NCBI RefSeq assembly: GCF_965363235.1
Contig: NC_134838.1
Coordinates: 17,764,441 to 17,828,440, forward strand
Origin: Mytilus galloprovincialis
Taxonomy: Eukaryota > Mollusca > Bivalvia > Mytilida > Mytilidae
Direction of reading: 5' to 3'
Length of the DNA stretch: 64,000 nt
In this document: positions 37,841-50,113 of the stretch, one piece after another
Layout of the letters: every line of letters begins with the position of its first letter
Position numbering within the stretch: position 1 is the stretch's first letter
Program-made: the position numbers and the translations under genes
Notes under the pieces: model-generated
Seen by the model: only the letters and a program-made list of their open reading frames with translations
Databases searched by the model: none
Told to the model about the DNA's origin: nothing

Positions 37841-39640
37841 GGGAGTATGGCGTACGTAATAGGAGAAAAAGGGGGAAAGTAGCAACATAATAGAGAATAA
37901 TAAAAAAAAAAAAACAGAAAAATCTCTCCCGCAAATCCAGACTCTCTTTTTTCAAGGTTTGGTCTAAACAATTAACCAACAGTCGTGAAATTTGACTGTC
38001 AAGATACTGTGACTGCCTGTACTTCAATTATAACAGGAAAGTGTTTTGAAATTATGCATTTTCAATATCCAATAGTAGTTTCGTCCAGATTTTCTTGAAA
38101 AAAAAGGAGGTGTCAGTGAAATTTTCTCTTTCTAGTGGGTTCATTTTAACGTATTAAATTATTATATACCAAAATGTTACTTTGAATGAGTGAATGTGAA
38201 TTAAAAAGATATATGAGTACATCTTAAGTTTTAACAATTTAAAGTGGCACAAACCATTTTTTTATCCAATGCACACCCATGTTGTGATGATTCATTACAT
38301 AGGTATTTCACTTGACCCACTGATATATTTGTGTTTTAAATGTTATGATATTAAATACTTTAAAATGTATGTAAAATTGATCATGATCTGGCATTGGTAA
38401 TTATACCACATGCACCTTATGTCAGTTATATGTAACCCACTTTTTCTTCGCGACAAGATTACGATTGCATGCTCCCTTTCAGGAACCCCCCCCCCCCCCC
38501 AAAAAAAAATAAGTTGCTGAAGGCAGAGATACACTATTATATGAATAATTTCATTTTTATAAGAACAATGTTTTATCACTGCGTGGGTCTTTTTTTTATT
38601 GGACTTATAGGCTCATACATCAAAATGATTTGCGCACCTACTGGCATTTGACTGTTTTTAAATACATGTAGAACATTTGTCTCTAATTCAAAATATTACA
38701 TACATCTCGTAGATCTTCTTTAAAATTTCAGTATGATTAAAGTATTTATAAATATAAATATGCTGTTTTGTACACTTTTTAGACGTTTATATAAATATAA
38801 TATACACCTACATAAAAAATTTAAAGACCAAATGAACCACGAGATGTAAATAATCCAAATATGCCTACGTGGACATTAATAACTTCTGTAATAAAGAGTC
38901 TCATTGGTATGCCCCCTTCGCTAAATTAAGTGTTACCCTTGAGCTTCCGTCCTTTCATTTTTCTTCTTCTGTCTTTCTGTCTTTCCGTAATCTAACTTAG
39001 TTTACCTAATGCAAGTTTTTATGAAACTGTAACACAATGATAAGAACCACAACACACAGACACAGAGTTCGAATTTGCCGTGGCAGTGAGCTGAATTTGG
39101 TTCATATAAAAGAGAATAAATCTAGAAAAGGCAAAATGATGGGCAAAAAATATAAAGATTGGAGAATAATCGAAGAAAAATAGGACAAAAATTAATAATC
39201 GAATATAGAAGGGTGCTAAAATTAAAGATAGAAAATAATGACATTTTTTTTTTAGAGAATACAAAAACGAAGGACCAAGACACCCGTAAATGAATATTCT
39301 AATTTCTATACGAATACAACATAATAGTCACGTGATAGACGGTGTGCTAATCATATATAAGATTCTATCTACATGTACTTCGCAAACACTCAACAAATCA
39401 TTCCTTTATACAACTGTTACTGGTATAGTTTTAGTATAGTGGGTTTTCTGTGTATGCTACATGTTTTCTAGTTTTAACCGGTCTTTTGCAGATTTAAATT
39501 CTTGGTGTTGGAATACATTTTCATGTTTTTTATACTGTAGTTTGTCTTTTGGTAGTTTTTTTTGTTTTTCTTGGCATTGTAAGTTCGGTTTAGACTTGTG
39601 AGTTTGAATATCCGTTTGTTATCTTCCGCTTTTCTTTTCC
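37841..39640. other. Intergenic, no gene seen
   Basis: Homopolymer-rich (C run near 38488, several A and T runs). No supported coding sequence. Confidence 0.45.
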
Positions 39641-40337
39641 AAGGTGTCTGATCGGTAACTTTCCCAAGGTGTCTGATCGGTAACTTTTCCAAGGTGTCTG
39701 ATCGGTAACTTTCCCAAGGTGTCTGATCGGTAACTTTTCCAAGGTGTCTGATCGGTAACTTTCCCAAGGTGTCTGATCGGTGACTTTTCCAAGGTGTCTG
39801 ATCGGTAACTTTCCCAAGGTGTCTGATCGGTGACTTTTCCAAGGTGTCTGATCGGTGACTTTTCCAAGGTGTCTGATCGGTAACGTTTCCAAGGTGTCTG
39901 ATCGGTAACGTTTCCAAGGTGTCTAATCGGTAACTTTTCCAAGGTGTCTGATCGGTAACGTTCCCAAGGTGTCTGATCGGTAACGTTCCCAAGGTGTCTG
40001 ATCGGTAACGTTCCCAAGGTGTCTGATCGGTAACGTTCCCAAGGTGTCTGATCGGTAACTTTCCCAAGGTGTCTGGTCGGTAACTTTCCCAAGGTGTCTG
40101 ATCGGTAACTTTCCCAAGGTGTCTGATCGGTAACGTTCCCAAGGTGTCTGGTCGGTAACTTTCCCAAGGTGTCTGATCGGTAACTTTCCCAGGGTGTCTG
40201 GTCGGTAACTTTCCCAAGGTGTCTGATCGGTAACTTTCCCAAAGTGTCTGATCGGTAACTTTCCCAAGGTGTCTGATCGGTAACTTTCCCAAGGTGTCTG
40301 ATCGGTAACTTTTCCAAGGTGTCTGATCGGTGACTTT
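39641..40337. repeat. 25-bp minisatellite, 28 units in perfect register
   Basis: Unit AAGGTGTCTGATCGGTAACT + TTCCC, repeated 28 times from 39641; unit starts stay exactly 25 bases apart to 40316. Variation is by substitution only (TAACT/TGACT/TAACG, TTCCC/TTTCC, GATCGG/GGTCGG). All three minus-strand frames are open across it because 25 is not a multiple of 3, giving long spurious ORFs of a 25-residue peptide repeat. Confidence 0.95.
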
Positions 40338-40739
40338 GTGATTTAACAAGGTTCTGTAATAATCCCGCGGAAGAGAAACTAGCTTGACTCATGTATATGT
40401 TAAAACAGATCAGCTGGCCGCTAAATGGTTAAACCGTTGTCTGTAGGACGAGGGGGGCAACGGACTAATGTGGTAATAAAGATGCTTCGTGTGGAGGTTT
40501 GATAGTCTGTAAAAATCGTTGTCAAAAACTGTTGAAGGAAGCTAGACATAGGGAAGTGATGTATCTACTTCAAATCTTTATATTTTAGAAGGTGGAAGAC
40601 CTTAATGCTTGATACGTTGTGTGTAAATGCTATGTAATTTCCGTCTGTCATAATGTCCATTGTCTTTGGCCACATTTTCATTCTTCAGTGACAACTTGAA
40701 AATGTTAGATTTTTTTATAATATCAAGTTCTCTCTTATT

Positions 40740-41633
40740 ATGATTAATATGATAACTATATCTAGTATGCATGTGCATACCTTGCAAGGTCATCATGCCC
40801 GTCGAAGTTTTCCTCTGACTTCGATCCCATTTTATGGATCAGTGAACAAGATTAAGTTCCATATACCAGGTACTATATTCAGTCTATTGAAAGATGCTTA
40901 TAAATGCAGCCAAGAGCTTCACAAATCTAACATAACTTCTTGGTTCTCATTTGTTAAAAAAGTATTAGAAGTTTTTGAAATTAAACAAGAAGTAAAACAT
41001 TTCGGACAATATAAATTTTTGAACATATCTAGTAAATTAATTCACACTAAATATATTAGCAATTAGTATGATAGCCAAAATAAAGCTTCTGATGGAAAAC
41101 TATTTAATTATGTGAAATTTAAGCAGAATTTTGGTTATGAAAATTATCTTTCTTTAATTAAGAACTTTGATTTTAGAAGATCTATATGCAAATTACGTAT
41201 TTCTGCTCATAAGCTTCAAATTGAAGTTGGTCGTTTTTCAAATATTCCACGAAATGAAAGAATTTGCAAAAAATGCTCCTCTGGCTGTGTTGAAGATGAA
41301 ATCCATTTTTTAACTAACTGTGAAAATTTTAAATTAGATAGAGATGCTCTCTTTGACTTTGTTTGTCAAAGAATTCCAAATTTTTCTATACTTGATAATC
41401 AGCATAAATTTATTTATTTATTAAACTGTGAAGACAATCAGGTCCTTAATGCTGTTGGTAAATTTATTAAAGTGAATATGAGTTAGTAATTGTATTGTAA
41501 CTGTATGTAAAAAATTGTTTGTATCTATGTATCTATGCAAATCAATATTCTTTTGCCTTATTCATGTATGCTCTGTATGCCCCTTGTGGGCCCTTAATTG
41601 GAAATAAAATATGTTCTGTTCAAAATATGTTCT
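40740..41633 (+). mobile_element. LINE 3' end: C-terminal part of reverse-transcriptase ORF plus tail
   Basis: One frame runs from about 40740 to TAG/stop at 41484-41486 with a single in-frame TAG at 41064-41066. The second half reads KLRISAHKLQIEVGRF and then a C-x2-C...H-x4-C knuckle (CKKC, DEIHFLTNC), the conserved region behind the RT domain of many invertebrate LINEs (CR1/Jockey-like group, from memory). It is followed by GGAAATAAAATATGTTCTG, a typical short-repeat LINE tail. The RT and endonuclease parts are absent: a 5'-truncated copy. Confidence 0.75.
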
Positions 41634-41634
41634 A

Positions 41635-42560
41635 TAAGCAATAGGTCTACTATATACATTTGGTGTATTGAATTATTATAAGGAGTACATGTCCAACTGG
41701 AAGGTGTCATATATGACCTTGACCTCATTTTCATGGTTCAGTAGTTAAAGTCAAGTTATTGTGTTTTGATCTTTTTTTCCAATACTTTATGCAATAGGTC
41801 AACGATATTTGGTGTATGAAAATATTTAATGATGAATATGTCGATCAATCTAACAGGTTTTATCTGACCGTGACCTAATTTTCACGGTTCATTGCTCAGA
41901 GTTAAGTTTTGGTTTTTTGGTTTGTTTTTTCATAAAACTTTAGCAATAGATCAACAATAATTGGTGTATCGAATGATTGTAAGATGTGCCTGTTCAACTT
42001 ACAAGGTGTCATCGACTTTGACTTCTATGTCATGGTTCAGTGGTTAAAGTTAAGTTTCTGTATTTTGGTCTTTTTTCCAATACTCATGCAATAGGTCAAC
42101 TATATTTGGTGTATGGAAACATTTCATGACGAACATGTCTGTCTGGCAGGTATCATTCGACCTTCACCTCGTTTTCATGGTTAAATAGTCAATGTTAAAT
42201 TTTCATGGTTGAGTTTGATTCTTAGGTACTTTACTCAAAAGGTCAACTATATATCTTGCCCAGATTGACTGTAAGGTGTACGTTTGGCATTGTTCAGACC
42301 TTGACCTCATCTTCATAAATCATTTTTCTATGTTAAATGTTCCTGGTTAAGTTTGTTCTTATAAACTATAAGCAATATGCCAACTATATGTTGTGTATGA
42401 AATGATTGCAATGTGTATATGAATTTCTGGTTTGGTTTATCTGACCTGGACCTCATTTTCTTGGATCATGTTAAGTTTATGTAATACTTGTAGCAAAGCT
42501 TTATATGAACGACTATCAACATAAAATCAATGACCAGTAAAGTAGGCGAGACATTTCATC
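41635..42560. repeat. ~146-bp tandem repeat array, about six units
   Basis: The landmark ATAGGTCAACTATATTTGGT recurs near 41641, 41794, 41946, 42091, 42238 and 42374 (spacing 136-153), each followed by TGACCTTGACCTCATTTTC and CATGGTTCAGTGGTTAAAG. I recall the unit from mussel genomes. Decay increases to the right. It directly follows the LINE tail. Confidence 0.8.
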
Positions 42561-42706
42561 GTGTACACTGCCACTCTTGTTTAACTTATAAGTTACGATT
42601 AATTAGATAGACAAAAAGCTTTAAAATATGTTTTGCCTTTCGTTTAATAGTCCAAGCTTTTGTTCACGCTCATTGCATGCACACATTTTTTTAATATATT
42701 ACCTTT

Positions 42707-42712
42707 TTTATT
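42707..42712 (-). terminator. Poly(A) signal of the His/Pro-rich gene
   Basis: AATAAA on the minus strand, about 190 bases after the TAA stop. Confidence 0.5.
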
Positions 42713-42902
42713 ACATATATGCCAAACGTAAAATAAGAAGTTATTAGTATCATTATTTATGAATTACTAATTTAGTAATTATTGTACATGTACAAACAGA
42801 TAGTTCCTTCACATGTTAATGAACGTGGTGCCGTGGTCTAAACGACGAAGAATGTCATGGCGGTCCAAAATGATGATGGCGATGGCCCTTCTGAAAGAGT
42901 CA

Positions 42903-45362
42903 TTAACAATCTGGCACTCCGGAATAATGAGGGCCAAGATCTGGTCCACCTTGCGGATGACAATGTTGCAGATGGGGATGTAGATGATGTGGAGGTGGAG
43001 GATGACAATGTCGCGGATGACGATGTCCCGAATGTGGAGGTGGCGGATGACGATGTCCCGGATGTGGAGGTGGCGGATGACGATGTCCGGGATGTGGAGG
43101 TGGCGGATGTCGATGTCGCGGATGTCGAGGTGGTGGATGATGATGTATCGAACCATAGGGTCGATGGCGATGGCCTCGTGGTCCAAATGGTGGTGGATGA
43201 TGTAGTGATCTAAACGGTGGAGGGTGATGGCCATAGTCAAATGGTGGTGGAAAATGTTGCACTCCATTGGAAGGAGGGGGATGCCTTGGGTGAGGTCCAA
43301 TATCTGGAAAATAAAACCAAGTAATGTATAAAACCTGGAATATAAAAACAAAGCTATGAATAAATCTTAAGCCTACAACCAAATTATGAATAACACTTGA
43401 TTAAATAACCACATATAAAACTGGAGTACACAACAAAACAATGTATAACACTATTATTTTGAAGCCACGGTATAAGACCAAATATGATCAAATGTGTCAA
43501 ACACTTGAATAAACAACCAAATTATGTATAGTACTGGAGAAACATTAAGTCATGTTTATCACTGGAGTATAAGACCAAATTATATAACACTAGAGTATAA
43601 AACCAAATTATATAACACTGGAGTATAAAACCAAATTATATAACACTGGAGTATAAAACCTAATTATATAACACTGGAGTATAAAACCTAATTATGCACA
43701 TGTATAGCACTGAAGTATAAAACCTAATTATGCACATGTATAGCACTGAAGTATAAAACCTAATTATGCATATGTATAGCACTGAAGTATAAAACCTAAT
43801 TATGTACATGTATAGCACTGAAGTATAAAACCTTATTATGCACATGTATAGCACTGAAGTATAAAACCTAATTATGCACATGTATAACACTGATGTATAA
43901 AACCTAATTATGCACATGTATAGCACTGAAGTATAAAACCTAATTATGCACATGTATAGCACTGATGTATAAAACCTAATTATTGTTAATAAATAATGTC
44001 AACCAACGGAGAAATAAGCTTAGATTAAAAAAAAAAAAAATCTTTAAAAAAAACTACAATTGTTTATTAGCTCACACCTTAACATGATTCTGGTTAATAC
44101 CCCCGCGTAAATACAAATATATATAATAAAACATTCTCAATATGTTAAATTCATGACGAAATTAGTCGGATTTCGGTTCGAATACTCAGTAAATTTCAGG
44201 ACATAAACATACGTGTCGACCTATATTCTTTTTTACCATTGATTTAAAAAAATATATCAAAACAGGATCAAAAAATGTATTTCATGTACAAATGTATATA
44301 TTGGGGATATCTTATCAAACTAACATTGATTGATTGATTGTTGGTTGCTTAAAGTCCAGTGGCAAATATTTCATGCATATTCAGGACGAGAACAAGTTCA
44401 CAATAAATACAATAGGTAGGTTGATACAATAGAGGCCATCTGGGATGACGGTCGGGGAAATTTGGACTGCCACTGGAAAATGAGCGTATATTGGATAGGG
44501 ACAGAAATTTTGCCTTGCAACAGGCCACCTACGGACCCCTCAAAGAGTTGTTGCAAGGGTTCTTAACGTGCAAAGAGCGTGGCACTCTCTTTACACGAGG
44601 CATCGGATTTAACGTCCCCCTTCTGACCGGACGTGACTGCGAACTTAATACATCCCGCACAGCCAAACGGACGCCCCACTTCGGCAAGCGTTTTACTGCC
44701 GGTCGGGAGAAGACCAAGTGACCATATTTCTATACCCCAGTCACCCTTGGGGTGTATCAAACTAACAGGAAATCATTCAACAAGTTAAAAATTTCCCAAA
44801 CCAATTAACAAGGGAAGCAATCAAGGCAGAATGAAGTGAAGATACGAATAACAATCCCACTACAAATAATCAAAAACATGATTGGGCAGGGTTTATTAGT
44901 TGGGATTCCTATCCCAAATCATGTTTGAAGACGTGTAGAATAGAAGTATATAAGTTGCCATCTATCTGAAGTCTCTGAAATCGTTTTGATGAAATAGATT
45001 TTTGTAACAATGATTCTGACAAGGCTTGGTATTTGTTTATTGGCCAGTAGAGGATCTCCGAACGTTGGAATAAGGATAAAGCACACTGCTAAGAAGTCTT
45101 TACCTCGGTATGAGAGGAGGTTCAGATATTTACTAATATATAATTGAAATGACAACACACCTTCGCTACTGTTTTCGACATATTCGTTGGGTTCTGTTTG
45201 TTTTGGCATTTCGCGTAAAGTAGACACTTGGACTTGTGCCATTCTTAGGGATATTTCTCCGTCAGACTTTCCTTTTTCTTGTTTAGGCATTGTTTCAGTT
45301 CTTATAACACCCTCAAAGTCTGAGCCTCTTTCTTCGTCATTCGCTGTGTTTCTGTCTTCCAT
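42903..45362 (-). CDS. His/Pro-rich cytosolic protein, two coding exons, 200 aa
   Basis: Exon A (45362 down to 45161, phase 1) starts at an ATG with A at -3 and G at +4; an in-frame TGA lies about 45 bases upstream, so the start is well fixed. Exon B (43303 down to 42903) follows TATTTTCCAG, matches phase 1 and ends in TAA; total 201 codons. The N-terminal 67 residues are charged and polar (MEDRNTANDEERGSDFEG..., with EYVENSSE). The C-terminal 133 are dominated by His and Pro, with about three tandem copies of a 10-residue unit like HPGHRHPPPP, plus GHHPPPF and HHHPPPRHP. No signal peptide or membrane helix is visible. A poly(A) signal AATAAA sits at 42707-42712. The upstream leader exon begins after TTCTTTCAG (45445) and carries a short out-of-frame upstream ORF. 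His-rich repeats can bind Zn/Cu/Ni, and YVEN fits an SH2-binding pattern; both are inference. I do not recognise the family. Confidence 0.65.
43561..43985. repeat. 28/36-bp minisatellite
   Basis: About four 28-bp units (AACCAAATTATATAACACTG + GAGTATAA) pass into about eight 36-bp units with an added GCACATGTATAG segment. Looser, older-looking copies extend left to about 43320, next to the His/Pro exon. Confidence 0.85.
44326..44754 (-). mobile_element. SINE-like retroposon with 13-bp target duplication
   Basis: A 429-bp GC-richer block flanked by the identical 13-bp direct repeat TATCAAACTAACA at 44313-44325 and 44755-44767. Read on the minus strand it starts CACCCCAAGGGTGACTGGG and ends in a (CAAT)n tail, as expected of a target-primed insertion without a 5' truncation signature. 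The block contains GACCGGACGTGACTGC and GCGTTTTACTGCCGG. It sits in the intron of the His/Pro-rich gene. A short diverged stretch related to its tail end seems present near 18450-18540. Confidence 0.65.
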
Positions 45363-45449
45363 CGTGCTGTGATCTTGTGTTATAGACCGATCTAACAAAG
45401 TATATCATACCAAAAGTTCTTTCCATAAACAACCACTTTTGTCATCTGA

Positions 45450-47286
45450 AAGAAAAAAAAATCTTCTTTATTTTATTTAAACACAGCCTTTATAGGTGAT
45501 TTTACCAGAATGTTATCTGTATCCTGGTAATGATCTGTACAATTTACCTCAGTCTGAAAAAAAAAGTAACCAGTGACGCCGTTATAGACGTATTATACTA
45601 TACCTATAAGTGTGATTTTTTAATCATCCATCTTTTCCAACATCTCAGCCTATCCAATATGCCAAAAAGAAACGTTTTCGATTTAAATCGATCAATGCAT
45701 TATTCTTAATCACTTTTTTGCATTTGATCATCTTGGTGAAATATAAATCTAGGTGTGAAAAATCTCGTGATTGAATTTATTGATATTGTTTTTGATAGGA
45801 AAAAATAGTCTATAAACTCGATGCTCTCAGAATGACGACAAAGAAAAACCCCCACAGTATTGATATTTACTTAGTTTTTTAAGTAGTAATTCAAAGTGGC
45901 AAGTCAGCTTCAAATGTATTTGGCAAGGTCATGAGAACCGCAAACATCTATATGCCCCTCATCTGTATTTAAAAAAAGGTGGTTTATAGCCTTTTATAGT
46001 TATGGAATGTTGTGGTGTGTAAATTTTTCGTTTTACTGCGTGGAGGTTATTGTAGTAGTCTTCGTCCGTCCTTCCGTCGTAATAAAATACTTGTCTCGAA
46101 TACTTGAATGGCATTATATGTATAATAGATCATAATACTCATGATACTATAATATACAATAATTTTGATTGAACACATTCTTGAAGAAATAAGGACAATA
46201 TCAATCTTATGTATATTTTTGCTTGGTGATATGTTAGATGATGTATAATATAAAATTATCGAAGATATACCCGGAAGTTTAATATTAGTGATACACTTGA
46301 CGACAAACATGACAAACTTAAAGAATTTTGCAAAATTACAGAATCGTTCTCTGGAGATCGTACTTTTTTTTTTTTAAACAATAAAATTTCGTTACTTAGA
46401 TGTGTTTGTGTATAATTGAATGTTTGCACCTACTAGCTCAGCACATTTGTTATTCCTAATCTGCACCCAAAATTTATATATTTATAAAGAGAGACAACTC
46501 ATTTTTTTTTCTTTCAATATCATGTTAGTTACTTATTTTTTAATACGAGAGAGTCGTCTTTTTTATTTTCTAATTCCTGTTTTTATTATTTTTGTTAACC
46601 TTAAAATCAAAGATAGATGTCCTTCTTACAACGAATTTTGATTAAAAACCACACGATCTTATAAGTGGTAACAGCAGTTTGCACATGTCATTATACATTT
46701 CTACGTTCGCCATAATACATTGATTGCAGGGCAGCGAATTTATCTTCAGTGAAGTTTTAACCAATTTTTTACCTGCAGTTGGTAGTGAAAAACGCAAAAA
46801 AACGAGGTGGCTCCTGGGTACAAAAATTTCAGCAAAAAAGTAAACCTTTATTTTTTCATTACAAGTTTTATTTACTACACTATTAGTTAGTACTTTGTGA
46901 TATGGTACACAAATCAACCCCAAAAAATGATTCGGTTTGGCCCCAGATGACTTTTAAAATGTTTATATCATTGAAAAAGCTCCAAATTATCTCCCTTTGG
47001 TGCAAAAATGCCGTTTGTTTGGCATTAAATTTGAAATATCTATTTTAACTCATCAGTGACCTATATTTTTTATTATTGTTTTCAAATAATCTGCATAAAC
47101 TAAATAATTGTAAAATTTAAGCGATTTCTGTAATTAGGTTATTTTTTTATTTCGATATTACATCTATTTCTCTTATTATTTCAACAGAAAAAAAGGACAT
47201 TAACAAAAATGTATGCTTCTTCCAGAGGCAGATTGTGAGCTTAAATGAACGGTGACCCCATCTTTTTATTTCATTTTTCTTTTAAG
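45450..47286. other. Intergenic, upstream of the His/Pro-rich gene
   Basis: No supported exon. The leader exon and promoter of the His/Pro-rich gene should lie here, but I could not place them. Confidence 0.4.
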
Positions 47287-49695
47287 TGTGGCGTAATCAA
47301 TTACATCTAAGATTTGATGGTCAGTTCTTAATCAGTTTAATGATCTTTCATCTTGTTTAATGTGACACTTTATACGATACATTAGTTGCACAGTTGAACT
47401 GCAATAGTTTATCCAAATAATGTAAGACCATTAATCAATGCCTTACACAAATTAAGAACATGTTTATAGCTCGATCTTGTGAGAAACTTTATGTATTGGT
47501 CAGTTATATTGGAGTAGTAGCTTGAAGTAACATGTTGTTTTATAGAGCTGGAATTTAGTAACGTTTTGTATTGGAAGTTATAATTGTGAACCTTCAAATA
47601 TATATTATATATACATGTACTTTTATAAGATTAAACATGTGAACATTAAGGAGACTTAGTTCAATTCTAACAGTGACTTTATGGTGGCATATATACTATA
47701 GCTAGTTCCCTATGTTAACGGGCAACATGGATTACGATCCCGGACACGTAGATCCGAAATAATGACATAGTTCTAAAATACACACACAAGAAAGCCCCGT
47801 TATATCTGGTGGAGGTACCCGTGGTTAACTATATCAGTTACCGGAGTTATGATGTCTGCGAAATCTGGACGAATTAGCAAAGGCATGGCGTCTTTGGAAA
47901 GCATAAACATTTTTTGGATTTATTCAATTGAAACTAGCAGTGCTGTTATGATCAAATTAGACGAGAGATAGAAATAGGATGACTTTGTTTATGCCATAAT
48001 GTAATTAAGTGACTTGCTGTAAATATTTGTGAAACTTTTGTGTCAGTCAATTTAATTTTTATGGAAACGCATTATCCTCGAACTTTGAAGAACATTAGAA
48101 GAACGCCTGTGAGAATTTTTGATGAATAGAAACCTGAGATGACTCTGAGATGTTACAAAAGACTAGCAGTAAACGTGTTCATCGAAACTTTTGTGTTTGT
48201 GACAATGTATATATGTAAATACCAGTATGGACTGGCGAAACTGTCGATCCATAACAGACAACCTATCTACAGGGACCGTCAGAAATGAAGGAAACTGGCA
48301 CTCATGTTACAAGATAAGAAGAAGTGGCTCCGCACGTTCCAACCGAAGAAGTCATGTGGACAATATTTTCATGTTTGTAAATAACTTTAAGTTTTCATAA
48401 ATGTTTTATCCATTCAGAATGTAGTATGCCTAGGTTTAGTATTTTATTATATATATATTTTTTTAATTTTATTTTGTTTACACATGTTTGATTAAGCTAA
48501 TTTTTAATCTCTTGTTATTACGAGAGTGGGCGTATTGGGTGTAGTTAAGTTAACCGAGAAGGGTTGCTTATACTAGTTGGAGGTTCATGGGAGTGTCCAT
48601 GTGAAGATGATTTACAGTGTTGGTAGTTCTATGGTGATACGGTCACATAGAAGTGAAAATTGCAGCTAATGAGATGCTGATTTTCTGAATTGGATTGCCC
48701 AGAGATAATGATTAGTTGATTTTAATTGATGCTTTTAATTATTTTATCATTTCGTTTACGCTTGGATTAACGGTCAAAATTCCGGAAAGACCTTACCATA
48801 ATGTATTTGAATAGATTAATAATTGTCAAACTTGTGTTATATATTTTTATGATTTTTGTTTAGTGCCTCTTTTGTAGTTATAAATATCAAGAGTTTGAAG
48901 TTGAAAGGATAATTGCTAATTTAGATTTTAAGAGTATTAATCTTTTTGCAAGTTTTCCACAACTATTCACGACGTAAATTGATAAATTACATGGTATAGC
49001 AATTATCATTATTTTTTTATTATTATTAGTTTAGATTTTTTTAAGTAGTTTTAGTAAAAGAAAAATTTTATTTTTTAATGTTCACATTTCCTCCCCTTAT
49101 CTTTTTACTTTGTGTAATATTTTTGGTATGATTTTTTTTAATTCGAGTGAAAACGAATTTTGTTTAGCGGGGAGTGATGTGGCGTAATCAATTACATCTA
49201 AGATTTGATGGTCAGTTCTTAATCAGTTTAATGATCTTTCATCTTGTTTAATGTGACACTTTATACGATACATTAGTTGCACAGTTGAACTGCAATAGTT
49301 TATCCAAATAATGTAAGACCATTAATCAATGCCTTACACAAATTAAGAACATGTTTATAGCTCGATCTTGTGAGAAACTTTATGTATTGGTCAGTTATAT
49401 TGGAGTAGTAGCTTGAAGTAACATGTTGTTTTATAGAGCTGGAATTTAGTAACGTTTTGTATTGGAAGATATAATTGTGAACCTTCAAATATATATTATA
49501 TATACATGTACTTTTATAAGATTAAACATGTGAACATTAAGGAGACTTAGTTCAATTCTAACAGTGACTTTATGGTGGCATATATACTATAGCTAGTTCC
49601 CTATGTTAACGGGCAACATGGATTACGATCCCGGACACGTAGATCCGAAATAATGACATAGTTCTAAAATACACACACAAGAAAGCCCCGTTATA
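47287..49695. mobile_element. Short LTR element, nonautonomous, young-looking
   Basis: Two direct repeats, 47287-47804 and 49178-49695 (518 bp each, same length, near identical), start with TGTGGCG and flank a 1373-bp interior. A 4-bp duplication TAAG borders both ends (47283-47286, 49696-49699). The interior opens with a possible primer-binding site (TGGTGGAGGTACCCG) and ends in a purine-rich tract (AGCGGGGAG) before the right LTR. No capsid or polymerase coding could be seen, so it looks structurally whole but is a nonautonomous (TRIM/LARD-like) member; superfamily not assignable. LTR similarity implies a recent insertion. Confidence 0.85.
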
Positions 49696-50113
49696 TAAGT
49701 ATATGATAAAGTTCATTTATAAAAAAATATAGCGAAATCCTATATTAGAAAAAAAAAATGATTTATACCCAGGATTAACTAAATTTATACCGAAAAAATA
49801 AAGTCGACCTTGGTTTTATTTCTGATCAGATCGAAAGTTAATAAACATTATCTGGACTTAGTTTTTACAAATGTTTAAACTTTTTTTAAGGTTATTATTC
49901 AATAATATTTTAACAAATATAACTGTTAGAAAAAAATTCTTGTCTTTCAATTTTTTAAGTTGGAGTTAATCTGAAGAGAAACGTTCATTATTTTATATTA
50001 CAATGGTGGAACATCGATTACATGTCACAAGTTTTGTAAAATCATGAAAAGTGTACGTATAACTTAGACATGCCAAAGTTGTATGAAAAATTTTCAAAAC
50101 TTGTGACTTGTTA

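Noticed and set aside
39474-40392. Long minus-strand ORFs (up to 291 codons) with a 25-residue repeat
   Set aside because: They arise from the 25-bp minisatellite, which is open in all three minus frames; no splice sites or start context support a gene.
42809-43351. 180-codon minus frame and plus-strand frames over the His/Pro exon
   Set aside because: Shadows of the repetitive exon; only the frame joined in phase to 45161 has acceptor, stop and matching upstream exon.
43660-43962. 100-codon minus-strand ORF of repeated VLYMCIIRFYTS
   Set aside because: Translation of the 36-bp minisatellite; 36 is a multiple of 3, so the frame stays open by chance.
44491-44721. Open frames on both strands in the GC-rich block
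   Set aside because: Inside the SINE-like retroposon with 13-bp target duplication; stop codons are rarer there because of base composition.
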